Shown piece by piece: positions 6,422-7,132 of a stretch of DNA of 7,132 bases. Source of the DNA: Lentisphaeria bacterium (GTDB taxonomy: Bacteria > Verrucomicrobiota > Lentisphaeria > Victivallales > UBA1829); contig JAFVRL010000024.1 of NCBI GenBank assembly GCA_017504325.1, positions 1 to 7,132 on the forward strand, given 5' to 3'. The position numbers and the translations under genes are program-made. Within the stretch, counting starts at the first letter, position 1. Each line of letters begins with the position of its first letter. Below the pieces are notes generated by a model that saw only the letters and a program-made list of their open reading frames with translations, was not told where the DNA came from and made no database searches.

Positions 6422-7132
6422 AATATAGCATACTTCTCAAACTCTACAAGCCCCAACAAGCAAGATGTGCTTGAACTTGTGGAAAGTAATATAGCATACT
6501 TCTCAAACTCTACAAGCCCCAACGAAAAATAAAGGACAGAAGAAATGAGTACAAATATAGCATACTTCTCAAACTCTACAAGCCCCAACATGAACAGAAA
6601 CTTGAAACTTCAATCAAGTAATATAGCATACTTCTCAAACTCTACAAGCCCCAACGCCAGAGCAAAATCCCTTCCCAGTTGATACAATATAGCATACTTC
6701 TCAAACTCTACAAGCCCCAACAAAATTTATTTTTTTTTGCATTTGCTTTCCAATATAGCATACTTCTCAAACTCTACAAGCCCCAACCGGCTTGCACTTG
6801 ACACCGTGAAAGCCCCGAATATAGCATACTTCTCAAACTCTACAAGCCCCAACTGAAGCCGCCGGGGAAATCCTGCGGAATATAATATAGCATACTTCTC
6901 AAACTCTACAAGCCCCAACAAAAACAAAAAAGAGAAAGAAGAAAAAAAAAATATAGCATACTTCTCAAACTCTACAAGCCCCAACCATACCAGCAATTCA
7001 TGGAGCGGCTGAATAAATATAGCATACTTCTCAAACTCTACAAGCCCCAACAAATCCGGCAGAAGATGACCGCATATTATGAATATAGCATACTTCTCAA
7101 ACTCTACAAGCCCCAACATAATGACAAGGGCA
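6422..7132 (-). CRISPR. CRISPR array, 11 identical repeats, runs off the window
   Basis: The 36-bp repeats start at 6422, 6488, 6554, 6620, 6686, 6752, 6818, 6884, 6950, 7016 and 7082, a strict 66-bp period. All 11 are identical as read by eye. The ten full spacers are each 30 bp (6458-6487, 6524-6553, and so on to 7052-7081), and 7118-7132 is the start of an eleventh. In crRNA direction (- strand) the repeat begins GTTGGGGCTTGTAGAG and ends AGTATGCTATATT. Orientation is set by the tracrRNA: its anti-repeat on the - strand can pair only with - strand repeat RNA. The array is therefore transcribed leftwards, against the cas genes, as known from several II-C loci. The true number of repeats and the right-hand end are not visible. 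Confidence 0.98.
6488..6515 (-). promoter_or_regulatory. Promoter inside the repeat (shown for repeat 2; present in all)
   Basis: On the - strand each repeat has TTGTAG at repeat positions 9-14, 16 bases, and TATATT at positions 31-36, preceded by TG one base before (TGC-TATATT, an extended -10). The corresponding element in Neisseria meningitidis II-C repeats is TGC-TACAAT, shown to drive transcription from each repeat. A start about 7 bases past the -10 would leave 24 nt of the 30-nt spacer as guide, followed by the next repeat. The same layout recurs at each of the 11 repeats. Confidence 0.65.

Noticed and set aside
6175..6474. + strand open frame overlapping the end of cas2 and entering the array
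   Set aside because: It overlaps cas2 out of frame, runs through the terminator and the first repeat, and has no family-like sequence.
6458..6487. Short inverted repeat AAGCA/TGCTT inside spacer 1
   Set aside because: Five-base arms in a 30-base spacer are expected by chance and are not found in other spacers.
6256..7119. Two - strand open frames with a repeated LGLVEFEKYAI motif across the array
   Set aside because: The repeat-spacer period is 66 bp, exactly 22 codons, so the repeat is translated in one frame each time. The motif is the CRISPR repeat, not a protein repeat.

Overview
The window holds a complete, minimal type II-C CRISPR-Cas locus, preceded by the end of an unrelated two-gene unit. 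The DNA is moderately AT-rich, and several genes have Shine-Dalgarno-like AGGAG/GGAG sites, so the host is a bacterium that uses SD-led translation. I cannot assign a phylum from what I see.

Left part (1-1751): a TraB/GumN-family protein, cut at its N-terminus by the window edge, overlaps by one base (TAATG) with a family 2 glycosyltransferase. Both lie on the + strand and probably form the end of an operon with no direct link to CRISPR.

Middle (1752-1980): this 229-bp gap is the control centre of the CRISPR locus. On the - strand I read a short tracrRNA (about 1873 down to 1794). It has an anti-repeat that pairs without interruption with the first 17 bases of the CRISPR repeat, two candidate hairpins and a GC-rich intrinsic terminator. 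To its right, two promoter-like elements stand back to back in exact mirror symmetry around base 1908: TTGAAA-N16-TATATT leftwards for the tracrRNA and TTGAAT-N16-TATATT rightwards for cas9.

Right part (1981-7132): cas9 (1018 aa, all nuclease motifs intact), cas1 (293 aa from the preferred start) and cas2 (about 108 aa) form a tight + strand operon without csn2 or cas4, which defines type II-C. A weak intrinsic terminator follows cas2. The CRISPR array starts at 6422 and runs off the right edge: 11 identical 36-bp repeats, 10 complete spacers of exactly 30 bp and one partial spacer.

The anti-repeat fixes the crRNA strand as -, opposite to the cas operon. In that orientation each repeat ends in an extended -10 box (TGC-TATATT) with a TTGTAG box 16 bases upstream, so each repeat can act as a promoter for the next spacer, as known from Neisseria meningitidis II-C. 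The predicted start 7 bases past the -10 would leave a 24-nt guide, and the predicted tracrRNA start falls on the first base of the 17-bp duplex. Together these suggest a guide-RNA system that may need little or no RNase III trimming at the tracrRNA and crRNA 5' ends. Cas1 and Cas2 would add spacers, and Cas9 with the dual RNA would cut invading DNA.
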